DNA of 64,000 bases from Oscillospiraceae bacterium (GCA_009777475.1 WRLU01000001.1:1-64000); one strand, 5' to 3'; shown: positions 8,337-18,813, counted from the first letter of the stretch. The notes: generated from the letters alone by a model not told the origin. Translations and numbers: made by a program.

Positions 8337-9503
8337 ATGGAAAGAGATTCACGGCAAAGCAGGCACAAAAAAAAGAAAAAAACCAAACCCGGAAAGCTTC
8401 AGACAATTTTATCTGTTGTTATGGCGGCTCTGTTTTTGTTCGCCTGCTTAGTGTTCTTTGCTTTTCGCGATGAGATAGATTCATCAAGCCTGGACTCTCT
8501 CTTGAGTACATTTAACTTCAGAACAACTACAACTGAGTCTGAGGTTTTTCACTTTGATCCGGGTCAAAAAAATCGGTATGAACTCTGCGCTGGAGGACTT
8601 GCCGTGCTCTCTCCTGAAAGACTAGCGTTTTACGGCAATAACGGCTATGAAAAGTATTCGCGGGCAGTTTCCTATGAAACCCCCGCGCTTACCTCCTCCG
8701 GCAATCGGATAATCGCCTATGACCGTACAGGAGAGGGGGCAATTATAGCAGGAGGCGGCGGTATAGAAAGGGAATTTGACTCTCCGGTGTTTACTGCAAC
8801 AGGGAATAGCAGAGGTCAGTATGTTCTGGTAACAAAAGAGCCTGGATACCGAGCTACGGCTACTGTCTACAACAAAAAAAACAACCCGACTTATACCTGG
8901 CGTTCCTCTAGCTACATAACAGCCGCAGGGCTGTCTCCATCATCAACGCGCCTGGTGACAGCCGGAATAAGATATGAAGAGACAATGAACACTAAACTGA
9001 CATTTTTAGACACCGGAAAAGAGGATCCGATAGAAGAAATAATCCTGACAGATACGTTGGTTTTGGCTGTTTATTTTCCTGACAATTCTCGTGTTTGCAT
9101 TATTTCTGAAAATTGTGTATACTTCTATACGGACACTGGCATTCCGATAGGCGAATACAGTCTTGACCAACTGCCCTTATTGAGGTTTTTCCCAACCTCG
9201 GAGGTGCTGTTGCTCCAAACCGGACGCCATGAGACCGGATACTACAGCAAAGTTATCGCCTTGGGGTACGATGGAAATGAGCGTGGTGTTTTGTCCTTTG
9301 AGGAAGCTCCGGCGGCACTATCTGCGGGCGGTAAATTCTTTTCAGTGTTAAGGGAAGGTCGCCTTGACCGCTATGTTTTGCCGAGTACTTTTACTAATGA
9401 TAAGCAGCATGAGGATCTTTCTGCAAAGGGAGTTATCCAACAGGATGACGGTTCGGCACTTTTGCTGTATGAGGATTACGCACGCTGGGCTAAATGGGGA
9501 TAG
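8337..9503 (+). CDS. DUF5711 family membrane-anchored protein
   Basis: 388 residues: a very basic N-terminus (RHKKKKKTKPGK), one membrane segment near 25-46, then about 340 extracytoplasmic residues rich in beta strands. The spacing of short YxxxGxxx-type strands suggests a beta-propeller, as in DUF5711 proteins of Clostridia. Function is unknown. It sits 14 bases after truA and 22 before cvpA, a neighbourhood I recall as typical for the family. A role at the cell envelope is inference. Confidence 0.65.
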   Translation: MERDSRQSRHKKKKKTKPGKLQTILSVVMAALFLFACLVFFAFRDEIDSSSLDSLLSTFNFRTTTTESEVFHFDPGQKNRYELCAGGLAVLSPERLAFYGNNGYEKYSRAVSYETPALTSSGNRIIAYDRTGEGAIIAGGGGIEREFDSPVFTATGNSRGQYVLVTKEPGYRATATVYNKKNNPTYTWRSSSYITAAGLSPSSTRLVTAGIRYEETMNTKLTFLDTGKEDPIEEIILTDTLVLAVYFPDNSRVCIISENCVYFYTDTGIPIGEYSLDQLPLLRFFPTSEVLLLQTGRHETGYYSKVIALGYDGNERGVLSFEEAPAALSAGGKFFSVLREGRLDRYVLPSTFTNDKQHEDLSAKGVIQQDDGSALLLYEDYARWAKWG

Positions 9504-9525
9504 TCCCCAGTAAGGAGGAATTAAA

Positions 9526-10215
9526 ATGGCAATACTACTTGATCTGTTGATTCTGTTAATTTTAGGTTTCTGTATTTGGAATGGCAGCCGCAAGGGACTG
9601 TTTCTATCTGTAGCCGGAATAGTTATAGTCCTGCTGTCTTCGGTTATCGCCGGGCGAATAGCGGGGGCTTGCGCTGAGCAGGTATCCCAGAGCATATACC
9701 CTATTATGCGTTTTGTAGCCGAAGATGCCATTGACGATGCCACGAAAGGCAAGGGCCACTTGGGCGAAATCACCGATGGAGATATTTTGGAAGAGATTGC
9801 CCGGGAAACCTACAGCAAGCTTGGAATACATCCTAAGGAAGCGGATAAACTTGTAGAGAAGGCTGAAAACGCAAGACAGCGCGCCGAAACAAAGATACAG
9901 GATGCTATTGCCCAGCCGGTATTGTATTCCTTTTCATATATGATTTTATGCGTTTTTGCCTTTTTATTTTCCATGGTCGGACTGACCCTGCTCATGCACT
10001 TGATTTCAACGATATTTAAGTTGCCTGTAGTAAGATCCCTAGATAAGGCAGGCGGGCTTATAGCCGGAGCGATTTACGGAATACTTATCGTTTCTGCCAT
10101 TGGCTGGGCAGCTCGTTTTTTAGGCATCGCTGGGATTTCCGTCGTTCTTGATAAAACATTCCTTCTAAAGGCTTTTGTAAATGTCAATCCCCTGTCGTGG
10201 GTTTTGGGATTTTAA
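9526..10215 (+). CDS. CvpA family membrane protein
   Basis: 229 residues with hydrophobic segments at about 2-20, 25-45, 130-160 and 175-200, an N-terminal GxxxG-bearing ILGFCIWNGSRKGLF motif and the central charged loop typical of CvpA proteins. E. coli CvpA is linked to colicin V production and purine/bile stress; in Clostridia its role is not established. The ribosome site is AAGGAGG, 8 bases before the ATG. Confidence 0.8.
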   Translation: MAILLDLLILLILGFCIWNGSRKGLFLSVAGIVIVLLSSVIAGRIAGACAEQVSQSIYPIMRFVAEDAIDDATKGKGHLGEITDGDILEEIARETYSKLGIHPKEADKLVEKAENARQRAETKIQDAIAQPVLYSFSYMILCVFAFLFSMVGLTLLMHLISTIFKLPVVRSLDKAGGLIAGAIYGILIVSAIGWAARFLGIAGISVVLDKTFLLKAFVNVNPLSWVLGF

Positions 10216-10268
10216 GCACCTAAGGGGAGCAAAAGATAACGTCTGGTTGTTAAAGAAGGTTGATTAGT

Positions 10269-10835
10269 TTGAATTTGCCGAATTTATTGTCACTTATGCG
10301 ATTGAGTATGGTACCGTTAGTTCCGGTGTTCTACTTTTCGGATTTACCCTATCGTCATCTGTGGGCCGCCGGGGTGTATGGGGCCGCTTCCCTTACCGAT
10401 GTGCTGGATGGTATCATTGCCCGGAAATGCAACATGATTACTCGTCTGGGACGGGTGCTTGATCCGCTGGCAGATAAATGCATGTCATTTTGCGTTCTGA
10501 TTTGCATCATCATTGGGATTGATGAGCCTGTGCTTTGGTGGGCAGCAGTGGTGTTTTTCTGCAAAGAGTCCTTGATGGGAGTGGGTGCATTGGTGCAGTA
10601 CAAGAAATTCGATGATGTCCCCCCCTCAAATCTAATAGGCAAAATTTCTACTATTTTCTTCTTTGCGGTGTCATTTTTGCTTCTGATTATACCCGAATTT
10701 GTTCCAGGGTTACCGCGTCCGGCAGTAATTACGGCACTATCTGCCGCAATCGCTTTGAATTTAATAGCCTTCTGCCGATATCTGACGCTATTTTCAGCAA
10801 GCACAAAAAAAGCCTGTAAAACCCGAAAGGACTGA
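10269..10835 (+). CDS. pgsA: CDP-alcohol phosphatidyltransferase (PgsA-like)
   Basis: Integral membrane enzyme that moves a phosphatidyl group from CDP-diacylglycerol to an alcohol, most likely glycerol-3-phosphate for phosphatidylglycerol synthesis. The family signature D-x2-D-G-x2-A-R-x8-G-x3-D-x3-D is intact in DVLDGIIAR and GRVLDPLAD. Several hydrophobic segments follow. The track starts at TTG 10260, only a base or two after the AAGAAGG site; TTG 10269 has proper spacing and gives MNLPNLLSLMR, the usual PgsA opening (188 residues). Another phospholipid headgroup cannot be excluded, so the symbol is provisional. Confidence 0.78.
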   Translation: MNLPNLLSLMRLSMVPLVPVFYFSDLPYRHLWAAGVYGAASLTDVLDGIIARKCNMITRLGRVLDPLADKCMSFCVLICIIIGIDEPVLWWAAVVFFCKESLMGVGALVQYKKFDDVPPSNLIGKISTIFFFAVSFLLLIIPEFVPGLPRPAVITALSAAIALNLIAFCRYLTLFSASTKKACKTRKD

Positions 10836-10841
10836 TTGTAA

Positions 10842-13181
10842 TTGAATCCACCGATATGCTCCCGCTGTAAAAAGAATATAGCGATAGTTTTTATTGCAAA
10901 GATTGAAAACGGAAAAAGCTCCAACGAAGGGCTTTGCCTTAAATGCGCCCGCGAAATGGGGATACAGCCCATGGGGGATATTATAAAGCGAATGGGTATC
11001 AATGAAGAGGATATTGATGCCATGGCTGAAGAAATGCTCTCATCGTTAGGATCGGGTGAGGAGCTGCAGGACCTAATTTTAGACCCTCCGGAGGGTGACG
11101 ATCCCCTTGATGATGAGGGTAAAACCGCCACATTTCCCTTTCTCTCGCGCATTTTCGGCAGTATAACCGGTGACAACAACGAACCTCCTGCTTCGCCGCC
11201 TGCCTTTACGCCCGGCAGAAAACCGAGGGAAGAGCAGCGTCAGGCCCGGCAGAACGGAAGGAATGGTATATCCAAGCGTAACTTAGAAAAATTCTGCATC
11301 TCCATGACTAAAAAAGCCCAAGAGAGTAAGATCGACGAAATTGTAGGCAGATCAAGTGAAATACAGCGAGTCATTCAGATTTTAAACCGCCGTCAAAAAA
11401 ATAACCCTTGCCTGATAGGCGAGCCGGGGGTAGGAAAAACCGCTATTGCCGAAGGGCTGGCACAGCGTATCGCCGATAAAGACGTACCCTACAAGCTACA
11501 AAGCAAGGAGGTTCATTTGCTCGACCTGACAGCCATAGTTGCCGGAACTCAGTTCAGAGGGCAGTTTGAAAGCCGGATGAAGGGGCTTATTGAGGAAATC
11601 CGCAAATTAGGCAACATAATCCTTGTAATAGATGAGGTGCACAATTTGGTTGGGGCGGGGGATGCCGAAGGCTCCATGAATGCTGCTAACATTCTAAAAC
11701 CGGCGTTGAGCCGTGGGGAAATTCAGGTTATAGGAGCCACCACATTTGCCGAATACCGTAAACATATAGAAAAAGATGCTGCCCTAGAGCGCCGGTTTCA
11801 GCCGGTTACCGTTGAGGAGCCATCTATAGATGAGACAGTAACTATACTGACAGGAATTTCAAAATACTACGAGATGTTCCATGGGGTTCGTATTCCCCCC
11901 GAGATAGCTCGTCAGGCAGTAATTCTTTCGGAAAGATATGTGACTGATCGTTTTCTGCCCGACAAAGCCATTGATTTAATTGATGAGGCATGCTCCGATG
12001 TCAACCTCAAAAATCCATCAATACACCAAAAAGAGATTTTACAGACAGAGCTGGAGGGCATTAAAAAGGATCGTGAGGCTCTTTCTGCGGCGACCACGCA
12101 GGAGGATTACGAAAAATCAGCTCGCCTGAAAAGCCGTGAAGCGCAGATAGAAGCGCAGATTTCGAGCCTTGGCGAGAAGGATCTGCCCGAACTTTCTGTG
12201 GAAAATTTAGCAAGCACTATAGAGCAGTGGACAAAAATCCCTGCCACCCGTATCAGTGAGCGGGAATTTGAACGGCTGGCACTCTTAGAAAACCGGTTGA
12301 AGGAACGAGTTGTGGGTCAAAATGAAGCTGTGAGTGCTGTGTCACGAGCTATCAAGCGGGCGCGCGTGGGTGTTTCCGGTAAACGCAGGCCCGTCTCGTT
12401 TATATTCACCGGACCTACCGGAGTGGGCAAAACCGAGTTAGTTAAATGTCTGGCATCAGATCTATTTGACTGCCCTGAATCGTTGGTTCGTCTGGATATG
12501 TCTGAGTTTATGGAAAAGCACTCTGTTTCGCGTATTATCGGCACCCCACCCGGATATGTGGGCTATGATGAGGCGGGGCAGCTGACTGAGAAGGTGCGCC
12601 GCAAGCCTTATTGCGTAATTTTGTTTGATGAGATTGAAAAGGCACACCCCGATGTGATGAACGTGCTTTTGCAAATCCTTGACGATGGGTACATCACGGA
12701 TGCTCACGGCCGCAAGGTCAACTTTGAAAACACCGTTATAATAATGACCTCCAATGCCGGGAGCGATAAAACATCAGCTCCAGTAGGCTTCAACCACTCA
12801 CTGACAGAGCTTTCAAAGGAGAAGGCAATGAAGGCACTGTCAGATTTCCTTCGTCCTGAATTCATCAACCGGGTTGACGAGGTAATCTCATTCAATCAGC
12901 TTTCACATGATGACTTTAAGAAAATCGCGGATATTATGCTCAAAGAGCTTACCGGCTCATTGCTCTCCCAGGAGCTTCACTTTACCTGGGATGAGGATTT
13001 AATAGCACTGTTAGCTGAAAAATCCTTTACAATAAAATACGGTGCACGCAATCTGCGCCGACTTATTCAAAGGGAGATAGAGGATGCTATTGCCGGATTA
13101 GTCATAGAAAGCTACAAAAATCCGCCTACTCACCTCAAGGCTGTTGGTAAAGACGGTAAAATTGCGGTAGTAGGAAGCTAA
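10842..13181 (+). CDS. clpE: ClpE-type AAA+ unfoldase with N-terminal zinc finger
   Basis: 779-residue Hsp100 protein that unfolds substrates for ClpP. It begins with a zinc finger (CSRC...CLKC, about 22 residues between pairs) in place of the Clp-N repeats of ClpC; this is the ClpE layout. D1 has Walker A GEPGVGKT and Walker B VIDEVHNL; a UVR-like segment ([20 protein letters not shown]) lies near 425-445; D2 has GPTGVGKT and [10 protein letters not shown]. Start is TTG with a modest AAAGGA site. The stop overlaps the convergent ribU gene by four bases. In B. subtilis clpE is a CtsR-controlled stress gene; no CtsR operator was found here. ClpC without its N-domain is the alternative name. 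Confidence 0.85.
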   Translation: MNPPICSRCKKNIAIVFIAKIENGKSSNEGLCLKCAREMGIQPMGDIIKRMGINEEDIDAMAEEMLSSLGSGEELQDLILDPPEGDDPLDDEGKTATFPFLSRIFGSITGDNNEPPASPPAFTPGRKPREEQRQARQNGRNGISKRNLEKFCISMTKKAQESKIDEIVGRSSEIQRVIQILNRRQKNNPCLIGEPGVGKTAIAEGLAQRIADKDVPYKLQSKEVHLLDLTAIVAGTQFRGQFESRMKGLIEEIRKLGNIILVIDEVHNLVGAGDAEGSMNAANILKPALSRGEIQVIGATTFAEYRKHIEKDAALERRFQPVTVEEPSIDETVTILTGISKYYEMFHGVRIPPEIARQAVILSERYVTDRFLPDKAIDLIDEACSDVNLKNPSIHQKEILQTELEGIKKDREALSAATTQEDYEKSARLKSREAQIEAQISSLGEKDLPELSVENLASTIEQWTKIPATRISEREFERLALLENRLKERVVGQNEAVSAVSRAIKRARVGVSGKRRPVSFIFTGPTGVGKTELVKCLASDLFDCPESLVRLDMSEFMEKHSVSRIIGTPPGYVGYDEAGQLTEKVRRKPYCVILFDEIEKAHPDVMNVLLQILDDGYITDAHGRKVNFENTVIIMTSNAGSDKTSAPVGFNHSLTELSKEKAMKALSDFLRPEFINRVDEVISFNQLSHDDFKKIADIMLKELTGSLLSQELHFTWDEDLIALLAEKSFTIKYGARNLRRLIQREIEDAIAGLVIESYKNPPTHLKAVGKDGKIAVVGS

Positions 13182-13738
13182 CGCACCGGGGGAGTGAAAA
13201 ATCTCTGTATCACTTTGTGCAAGGATACAATTAGCAGTGCCGCCAGCCCGGTGTTTACCCCCGCCTTAATAAGATTGAAGGGGATAATCCCAGGGAGCAA
13301 GAGATCTGCAACTGCCTTTCGTGGCAGCCCCATAAAAATAGGTGTTATTATCAGATTTGCAGGAATCATAGCTCCTGCGCTGAAAAGCGTGGCAACTAAC
13401 CCAGACAGAGCGGCAGCAGAATGATTTTTACGGATCCGGTATATGCAACGCCATGACACCAGCAGCGTGCCTGTGGAAATCATGTGCATAACAAATCCGT
13501 AGAATCCGCTTCCCTCCGGCATAATAGACTGCAGCACAGAAACCACAAACAGCACAGATAGCCCAGAGGGTATTCCGAACATGGCCGTTGCCAATAAGAC
13601 AGGGATATCTGAAAACTCCATTCTGAGAAAGGGTGCGGCGGCAATTATGGGGAAATTAAACATGGTAAGTAATATCCCGATAGCGGCAAGCATTGCCTGT
13701 ACAGACAGTGCGCGGACAGGGAATATGCTGTTTTTCAT
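13178..13738 (-). CDS. ribU: Riboflavin ECF transporter S component RibU
   Basis: 186-residue membrane protein with about five to six hydrophobic segments; the stretch FLRMEFSDIPVLLATAMFG matches RibU/ECF S proteins (F.k.d.s.ip..l.a...G). It binds riboflavin at the membrane and is driven by the EcfA/EcfT module, whose genes lie 6-7 kb away. The track starts at 13861 inside the riboswitch; the ATG at 13738, ten bases after AAAGGGA, is the right start. The FMN riboswitch directly upstream makes the riboflavin assignment firm. Confidence 0.93.
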   Translation of the reverse strand: MKNSIFPVRALSVQAMLAAIGILLTMFNFPIIAAAPFLRMEFSDIPVLLATAMFGIPSGLSVLFVVSVLQSIMPEGSGFYGFVMHMISTGTLLVSWRCIYRIRKNHSAAALSGLVATLFSAGAMIPANLIITPIFMGLPRKAVADLLLPGIIPFNLIKAGVNTGLAALLIVSLHKVIQRFFTPPVR

Positions 13739-13771
13739 TAAAAATCGTCCCTTTCTTTTTCGGGAGTACAC

Positions 13772-13801
13772 AAAAAATGCACCCCTAAATTTCGGGACGC
13801 A
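13772..13801 (-). terminator. Intrinsic terminator controlled by the FMN riboswitch
   Basis: On the minus strand, TGCGTCCC pairs with GGGGTGCA (two wobble pairs), followed by six T. It sits between the riboswitch and the ribU ribosome site. The 3' P1 strand of the aptamer (GAGAGAAG) can pair with CTCTCTTT just before the terminator's 5' arm, a plausible antiterminator. FMN binding should therefore stop transcription early. Confidence 0.75.
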
Positions 13802-13830
13802 AAGAGAGGGTGACATGATAAAGTATTTGT

Positions 13831-13954
<124 letters not shown>

Positions 13955-13962
13955 ATAGTGGC

Positions 13963-13991
13963 AGTATACTACAGCAAAAAGCTTTTGTCAA
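13963..13991 (-). promoter_or_regulatory. Sigma-A promoter of ribU
   Basis: TTGACA, 17 bases, TATACT on the minus strand. Transcription would start at about 13956, exactly at the 5' edge of the FMN riboswitch. It overlaps the ribosome site region of the divergent dipeptidase gene. Confidence 0.85.
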
Positions 13992-14002
13992 GGGGGAGTT
14001 CT

Positions 14003-14857
14003 ATGTTTATTTTTGATGCCCATTGCGATACACTGTCTGCAAATTTGGATTTATCACGCAACAAAGGGCATTTTGATATTGAGCGGGCAATTAAGCGAGG
14101 TCCTGGAGCTCAGATACTTGCCGCTTTTGGCAGAAACCAGCTAGGCCAGCTGGACCGATTGCGGCAGTATCCGGCATCAGCCGGCACCGCACCAAATGAG
14201 CTTTATCTTCTGGGTGCAATAGAGGGCGGTGATGAAATTGCCTCGGTAAAGGATTTAGAGCCCTTTATCAAACGGGACATTGTTTTTTTCGGATTAACCT
14301 GGAACCATGACAATCTTCTAGCCGGAGGCTGCTTTGGTTCGGGTGGCGGTTTAACCCCTCTGGGAAAAGAGGCGGTATCTTTTTTGGAGAGGTCCGGCGT
14401 AATAATTGATCTAGCACACGCCTCCAAGCAGACTTTTTGGGATGTTTTAGAGCTTGCAAAAAAGCCGGTGGCCGTAACTCATGCTTGCTGTCATGCCCTA
14501 TGCCCCCATCCCCGAAATCTTGATGACAGCCAAATGCGGGCACTGCGTGATTGCAATGGGGTATTGGGGATTACCTTCTACCCGGCTTTTCTCAACCAAA
14601 ATCATCCAAATAAACCAACAGATATTTCTCATGTAGCCCGGCACATTGAATACGCCATTGAGATTATGGGTACGGACAGCGTAGGCTTAGGCAGTGACTT
14701 TGATGGCTGTGAGGTTCTCCCCATTGGATTGGAGGGGGTGCAGGATGTTCCCGGGCTTTTGTACGCCTTGGATGTTGACCAGGGCATACGCGAAAAAGTT
14801 GCCGGGAGGAATTTTCTTGACCTTATGCAAAGGAGAGGATACATTCTTCGGCATTGA
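14003..14857 (+). CDS. Membrane dipeptidase (peptidase family M19)
   Basis: 284-residue zinc dipeptidase of the renal-dipeptidase type. Metal ligands are visible in FDAHCDT (HxD), the Glu of AIEGGDE, the His of DLAHAS and the His of VTHACCHAL, with the Asp in VGLGSDFDG. It cleaves dipeptides, often with a D-residue or dehydro residue, in the cytoplasm since no signal peptide is seen. The track begins 35 codons earlier inside the riboswitch; the ATG at 14003 follows AGGGGGAG and gives the usual MFIFDAHCDTL start. It is divergent from ribU and its promoter must overlap the riboswitch DNA. Confidence 0.9.
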   Translation: MFIFDAHCDTLSANLDLSRNKGHFDIERAIKRGPGAQILAAFGRNQLGQLDRLRQYPASAGTAPNELYLLGAIEGGDEIASVKDLEPFIKRDIVFFGLTWNHDNLLAGGCFGSGGGLTPLGKEAVSFLERSGVIIDLAHASKQTFWDVLELAKKPVAVTHACCHALCPHPRNLDDSQMRALRDCNGVLGITFYPAFLNQNHPNKPTDISHVARHIEYAIEIMGTDSVGLGSDFDGCEVLPIGLEGVQDVPGLLYALDVDQGIREKVAGRNFLDLMQRRGYILRH

Positions 14858-14937
14858 ACCGCCCCCAGTTAATAGGGTCCCTCTTGCTGGTATGCCTGAA
14901 AAAATAGGAGGGCATAAAAAAATTTCACCAAAACCGC

Positions 14938-14965
14938 TAAAGTATTCCCCACCGTGATACGATAG
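14938..14965 (+). promoter_or_regulatory. Possible sigma-D (flagellar sigma) promoter
   Basis: TAAA, 16 bases, TACGATAG, resembling the sigma-D consensus TAAA-N15-GCCGATAT and close to the fliD promoter in this window (TAAA-N15-TACGATAT). It lies 90 bases before the large secreted M6 protease; no sigma-A promoter was found in that gap. Confidence 0.35.
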
Positions 14966-15054
14966 TAGTTGTAAGGCAAGAAAATTGCCTGAATAAATAC
15001 GAAGACCCCGGGTACAGAGCTCAGGGTGATTCAAAAAAAAGGAAGTGCATTCCC

Positions 15055-18000
15055 ATGAAAAAACTAACTTTACTCTGTTTGCTAATCGCCGCAGCGTTCA
15101 CGTTCGCAACGAACGCCCTAGCCGCCCCAAAAAACCCATTTCCCCAAACCGTTACCCAAGCGGACGGTACAGAAATTACCATCACTGAGCATGGTGATGA
15201 ATTTTTCAGTTGGGCAGAGGACGAAAACGGCAATGTGATTGCTTATGATGAGGGAAGTGAAAACTGGGCTTATGCAGAGATTACCAAAGATGAAATCGTT
15301 CCCTCAGATGAAACAGTAGGCAAAGAAAAATGGTGGAAGATTTTCGGAAAGAGGAAAACACAGCGGAAAGACTTAGAACCTCTTTTTGAAAAAGTAGACC
15401 GTTCGGCAAATATGTCATGGGTAGAGCCTGAAATGAAATCCGATGAACAATACGATAATGATGAGTCGGACACAGGCTTAGATTCAGATGACTTTGAGCT
15501 TGAATGGGAGAGTACCATAAGACCTGCTGCCCACACAAAAAACCGCCAACCATTGTTGGTAATGCAGCTTGAGTACAACGATGTGCAGTTTAGCACCACA
15601 ATGGAAGAGTGGTCAAATACGTTCTTCGGGACAACAGGCAAAACCGTAAACACATACTATGCAGAAAATTCCGGCGACTTTAACCTTCAATTTACCAAGC
15701 CAAACTTCACCCAAGCCGATGGTTTTACGATTGAAAATCCAACCGCTAACGTTTCTCACCTCACAATACAAAATGGGATTGTTAGGGTTAGGTTGCCTAA
15801 AAATATACCAACAGATATGTCAGGCGACCCTTTAGATCCTTTTTCAGCTCCATATCACGATTTTTCGCAGGATATTAGGCGTGCCTTTGATGCGGCTAAA
15901 CAATACGTTGATTTTTCTTCTGTGTCCGTAACGCCATCAAACCGCGTATTCAGCGAAGAGCTTAATGTCTACGCCGTGCTGGCGGGCAATACAAGCCCGG
16001 GATACGCATCTAAATCAAATACTACACATGAAGGAAAAGAAAAAACGATTTCGATTGAATATTTTGACTCTTTGCGGACACTGCGAAGCTTCGGCACTTC
16101 ACAAGAGGCTCATCCGTTGGGGGTAATCACCCATGAATTGGCTCACGTTTTAGGTGCGGGAGATTTATACGATTATAATAGCCTCTCAGATGGGACAGGG
16201 GGATACAGCCTAATGTCTGCAGGCTCTTGGGGTAAAATATCGGGTGAAATAGATGGTACAACCCCAGTTCATCTTGATGCTTGGACAAAAACACACCTAG
16301 GGTTCTGTGACACAACCACTGTTTTTCCCGGACAGTCTTACACAGAAAACCTTAACAGTATTGAAAATGGCTATAACAATTTGAGGGTTGTCAACAATTT
16401 TGCTGCCCAAACACAATATTTCTTAGCAGAAAACAGGCAGCAAACGGGCTTCGACAGGGGTTTATCGGCTTGGAGCAGTAATAGCGGAATACTTATTTAC
16501 CATGTAGACGAATCCCTTTATAACTCAGGAAATAACAACTACAACCACAAATTTGTTGCCATAGAACGAATCAATCGCTGGCAAAGCGGTGTAAATCCGT
16601 TTTACGATACATCCGCATCCGACAGAACCCATTTTGGGGCTGACACAGTCCCGAATTCCAATTTCCACACAAGCGGGCATGGCGGCTTGGCACCCGCTCC
16701 CGGGACGGATTGTCATCCGCAAACACGAGTAAGCGGTATTCAAATCACCGTAAACAGCGAGAGCGGGCATACGATGCAGGTTGGAGCGGAGGTTGCTCCT
16801 CCGCCGGATGGTGTCAAAGATTGGAATGATCACCCTGGGATTCTGCAAATTGCGGCAGGAGGTAGTCACTCGCTGGCAATTAAAACGGACGGAAGCTTGT
16901 GGGCTTGGGGGAATAACGCCAATGGGCAGCTTGGCGATGGAACAACCATTTCCAAGTTCGAACCGGTACAGATAGGAACAGAATCCAATTGGAGTATGGT
17001 ATCAGCAGGTGGAGATTACTCTATGGCGATTAAAACAGACGGTACTCTATGGGCTTGGGGTAACCGGGCTCGAGGTCAGCTTGGCGATGGCTCAACAACA
17101 GGCCGCATGACAGAACCCCACCAAATCGGAACAGACACCGATTGGGTTAGTATATCCGTGGGTTCCTCGCATACAATGGCAATTAAAGCTGACAGTAGTC
17201 TGTGGGCTTGGGGGGATAACGACCAAGGCCGCCTTGGAGATAGCACATCAGCCCACCGAAGCACCCCGACACAAATCGGAGACGACACCAACTGGGGTAT
17301 GGTATCAGCAGGATCTCAACATACAACAGCTCTTAAAACTGATGGCACTTTGTGGGCATGGGGATTTAATAGCTACGGACAGCTCGGCGGAGCGACAACC
17401 GGAACATCCAGCTACATCCCTCTGCAAATTGGAACAGACACCGACTGGACTGCTATTTCTTCAACAGCAGGAAGCCACTCGTTGGCACTTAAAGCTAACG
17501 GTACTTTGTGGGCGTGGGGCAGAAATTCTCAAGGTCAGCTTGGAGATGGCTCGACAGTAGATAAGCACGAGCCAACACAAATAACCACTGAAACAGATTG
17601 GAGAAGTATAACCGCCGGCAGTATTCATTCAGCAGCCATTAAGCTTGACGGTACTCTATGGGCTTGGGGGTATAATAGCTACGGAACACTTGGAGACGGC
17701 ACATCAACCAACCGAAACAACCCAACACCAATCGGAACAGATACAACCTGGGTCAGTCTTGCAGCAGACAGTCATACAATGGCGATTAAAGCCGATGGAA
17801 GTCTTTGGACTTGGGGTCGTAACGGTAACGGTCGCCTTGGGGATGGCACAAGCGTTGATAAACTTGAACCCATACAAATTTGGCCCACCAGCACAACGCC
17901 TATAATCACTTCCCCCACGCCGTCCCCCGGTACGCCCTCCCCCTCACCTGACACAACAACCCCCACACCCACGCCCTCCCCCGGCACGTCAACGCCTACT

Positions 18001-18813
18001 CCAACGCCGTCTCCCGCAACAACCGATGACTGCTGCATTGACTACGGCAACCCATCCGCTGACATCATTGTCTCCGCCAACGACGGAGCGGAACAGTCCA
18101 TCAACCTCAGCAAAGAGACCCTCGACTTGGACGGATTTGTCCCTGCTGAGTTTGACATTGGCAACGGCAAGGGTTACAAGGCTGTAAAGGCTGACACATT
18201 CGGCGACAAAAAATTCCCCAAACTGCTCAGTAAAGGCTTGACGTTAAAGCTCAAGGATGCAGGCGGGACAGAAGTAACCTTCCCGGCAATCAACCCACGG
18301 CCTAAGCCTAAGTTTTCCGTCAACTATGAACTTGCAGCATCAGGAGGGGATTTTGGGCAGTGGGTTTTGACTGAGAAAAATGGTACAACGGCAGTGAAAA
18401 ACAACATACAAATCGGCATTGCCGGACCAAATGCCAAGGGCGTTGAAAATAAAGGCAAAACGGTGGATACCAACGGCTGGGGCAAATTCTACACAGACGG
18501 CGGCATTTGTGTCAAGCCAATCGGTGAAAAAAACGGCAAACCTGCCGTTGTGAAAACCACTTACTTTTTCAGGCAAGAGCCGAGTAATGACGGTGGATTT
18601 ACACCGGGAAGCCTCCCCAAGAAAATCAACGCAACGAGTCAGCAAAAACCGCCTAAGTATAAGCTTGGTTCAAATAAAGCCAAAGCGGATAATACCTACG
18701 TCAACGGCGTGCAGTATGCCAAAAAAGCAGAGTTTACGCTAGTTGCAGGTGATCAGGTTTGGCATGGGGCAACGGCTAAGAAAGCGGCGAGTGCGAAGCA
18801 GACGGTGGGGTAG
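15055..18813 (+). CDS. Secreted M6-type metalloprotease fused to seven RCC1 repeats
   Basis: 1252 residues. A signal peptide (about 1-23, ending ANALA) is followed by a propeptide-like acidic region. The M6 (immune inhibitor A-like) zincin domain has HELAHVLGAGD (HExxHxxGxxD) at His360 and a downstream Met-turn (YSLMSAGSWG). Residues ~596-945 hold seven RCC1-type repeats (each LW.WG.N..GQLGDG...), enough for one seven-bladed propeller. A Pro/Thr/Ser linker (~945-988) leads to a C-terminal domain of ~260 residues that resembles the tails of the GLUG protein and the sortase in this window. It is extracellular; the propeller probably binds substrate or cell surface. No sorting motif is seen. A good terminator follows the stop. 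Confidence 0.85.
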   Translation: MKKLTLLCLLIAAAFTFATNALAAPKNPFPQTVTQADGTEITITEHGDEFFSWAEDENGNVIAYDEGSENWAYAEITKDEIVPSDETVGKEKWWKIFGKRKTQRKDLEPLFEKVDRSANMSWVEPEMKSDEQYDNDESDTGLDSDDFELEWESTIRPAAHTKNRQPLLVMQLEYNDVQFSTTMEEWSNTFFGTTGKTVNTYYAENSGDFNLQFTKPNFTQADGFTIENPTANVSHLTIQNGIVRVRLPKNIPTDMSGDPLDPFSAPYHDFSQDIRRAFDAAKQYVDFSSVSVTPSNRVFSEELNVYAVLAGNTSPGYASKSNTTHEGKEKTISIEYFDSLRTLRSFGTSQEAHPLGVITHELAHVLGAGDLYDYNSLSDGTGGYSLMSAGSWGKISGEIDGTTPVHLDAWTKTHLGFCDTTTVFPGQSYTENLNSIENGYNNLRVVNNFAAQTQYFLAENRQQTGFDRGLSAWSSNSGILIYHVDESLYNSGNNNYNHKFVAIERINRWQSGVNPFYDTSASDRTHFGADTVPNSNFHTSGHGGLAPAPGTDCHPQTRVSGIQITVNSESGHTMQVGAEVAPPPDGVKDWNDHPGILQIAAGGSHSLAIKTDGSLWAWGNNANGQLGDGTTISKFEPVQIGTESNWSMVSAGGDYSMAIKTDGTLWAWGNRARGQLGDGSTTGRMTEPHQIGTDTDWVSISVGSSHTMAIKADSSLWAWGDNDQGRLGDSTSAHRSTPTQIGDDTNWGMVSAGSQHTTALKTDGTLWAWGFNSYGQLGGATTGTSSYIPLQIGTDTDWTAISSTAGSHSLALKANGTLWAWGRNSQGQLGDGSTVDKHEPTQITTETDWRSITAGSIHSAAIKLDGTLWAWGYNSYGTLGDGTSTNRNNPTPIGTDTTWVSLAADSHTMAIKADGSLWTWGRNGNGRLGDGTSVDKLEPIQIWPTSTTPIITSPTPSPGTPSPSPDTTTPTPTPSPGTSTPTPTPSPATTDDCCIDYGNPSADIIVSANDGAEQSINLSKETLDLDGFVPAEFDIGNGKGYKAVKADTFGDKKFPKLLSKGLTLKLKDAGGTEVTFPAINPRPKPKFSVNYELAASGGDFGQWVLTEKNGTTAVKNNIQIGIAGPNAKGVENKGKTVDTNGWGKFYTDGGICVKPIGEKNGKPAVVKTTYFFRQEPSNDGGFTPGSLPKKINATSQQKPPKYKLGSNKAKADNTYVNGVQYAKKAEFTLVAGDQVWHGATAKKAASAKQTVG

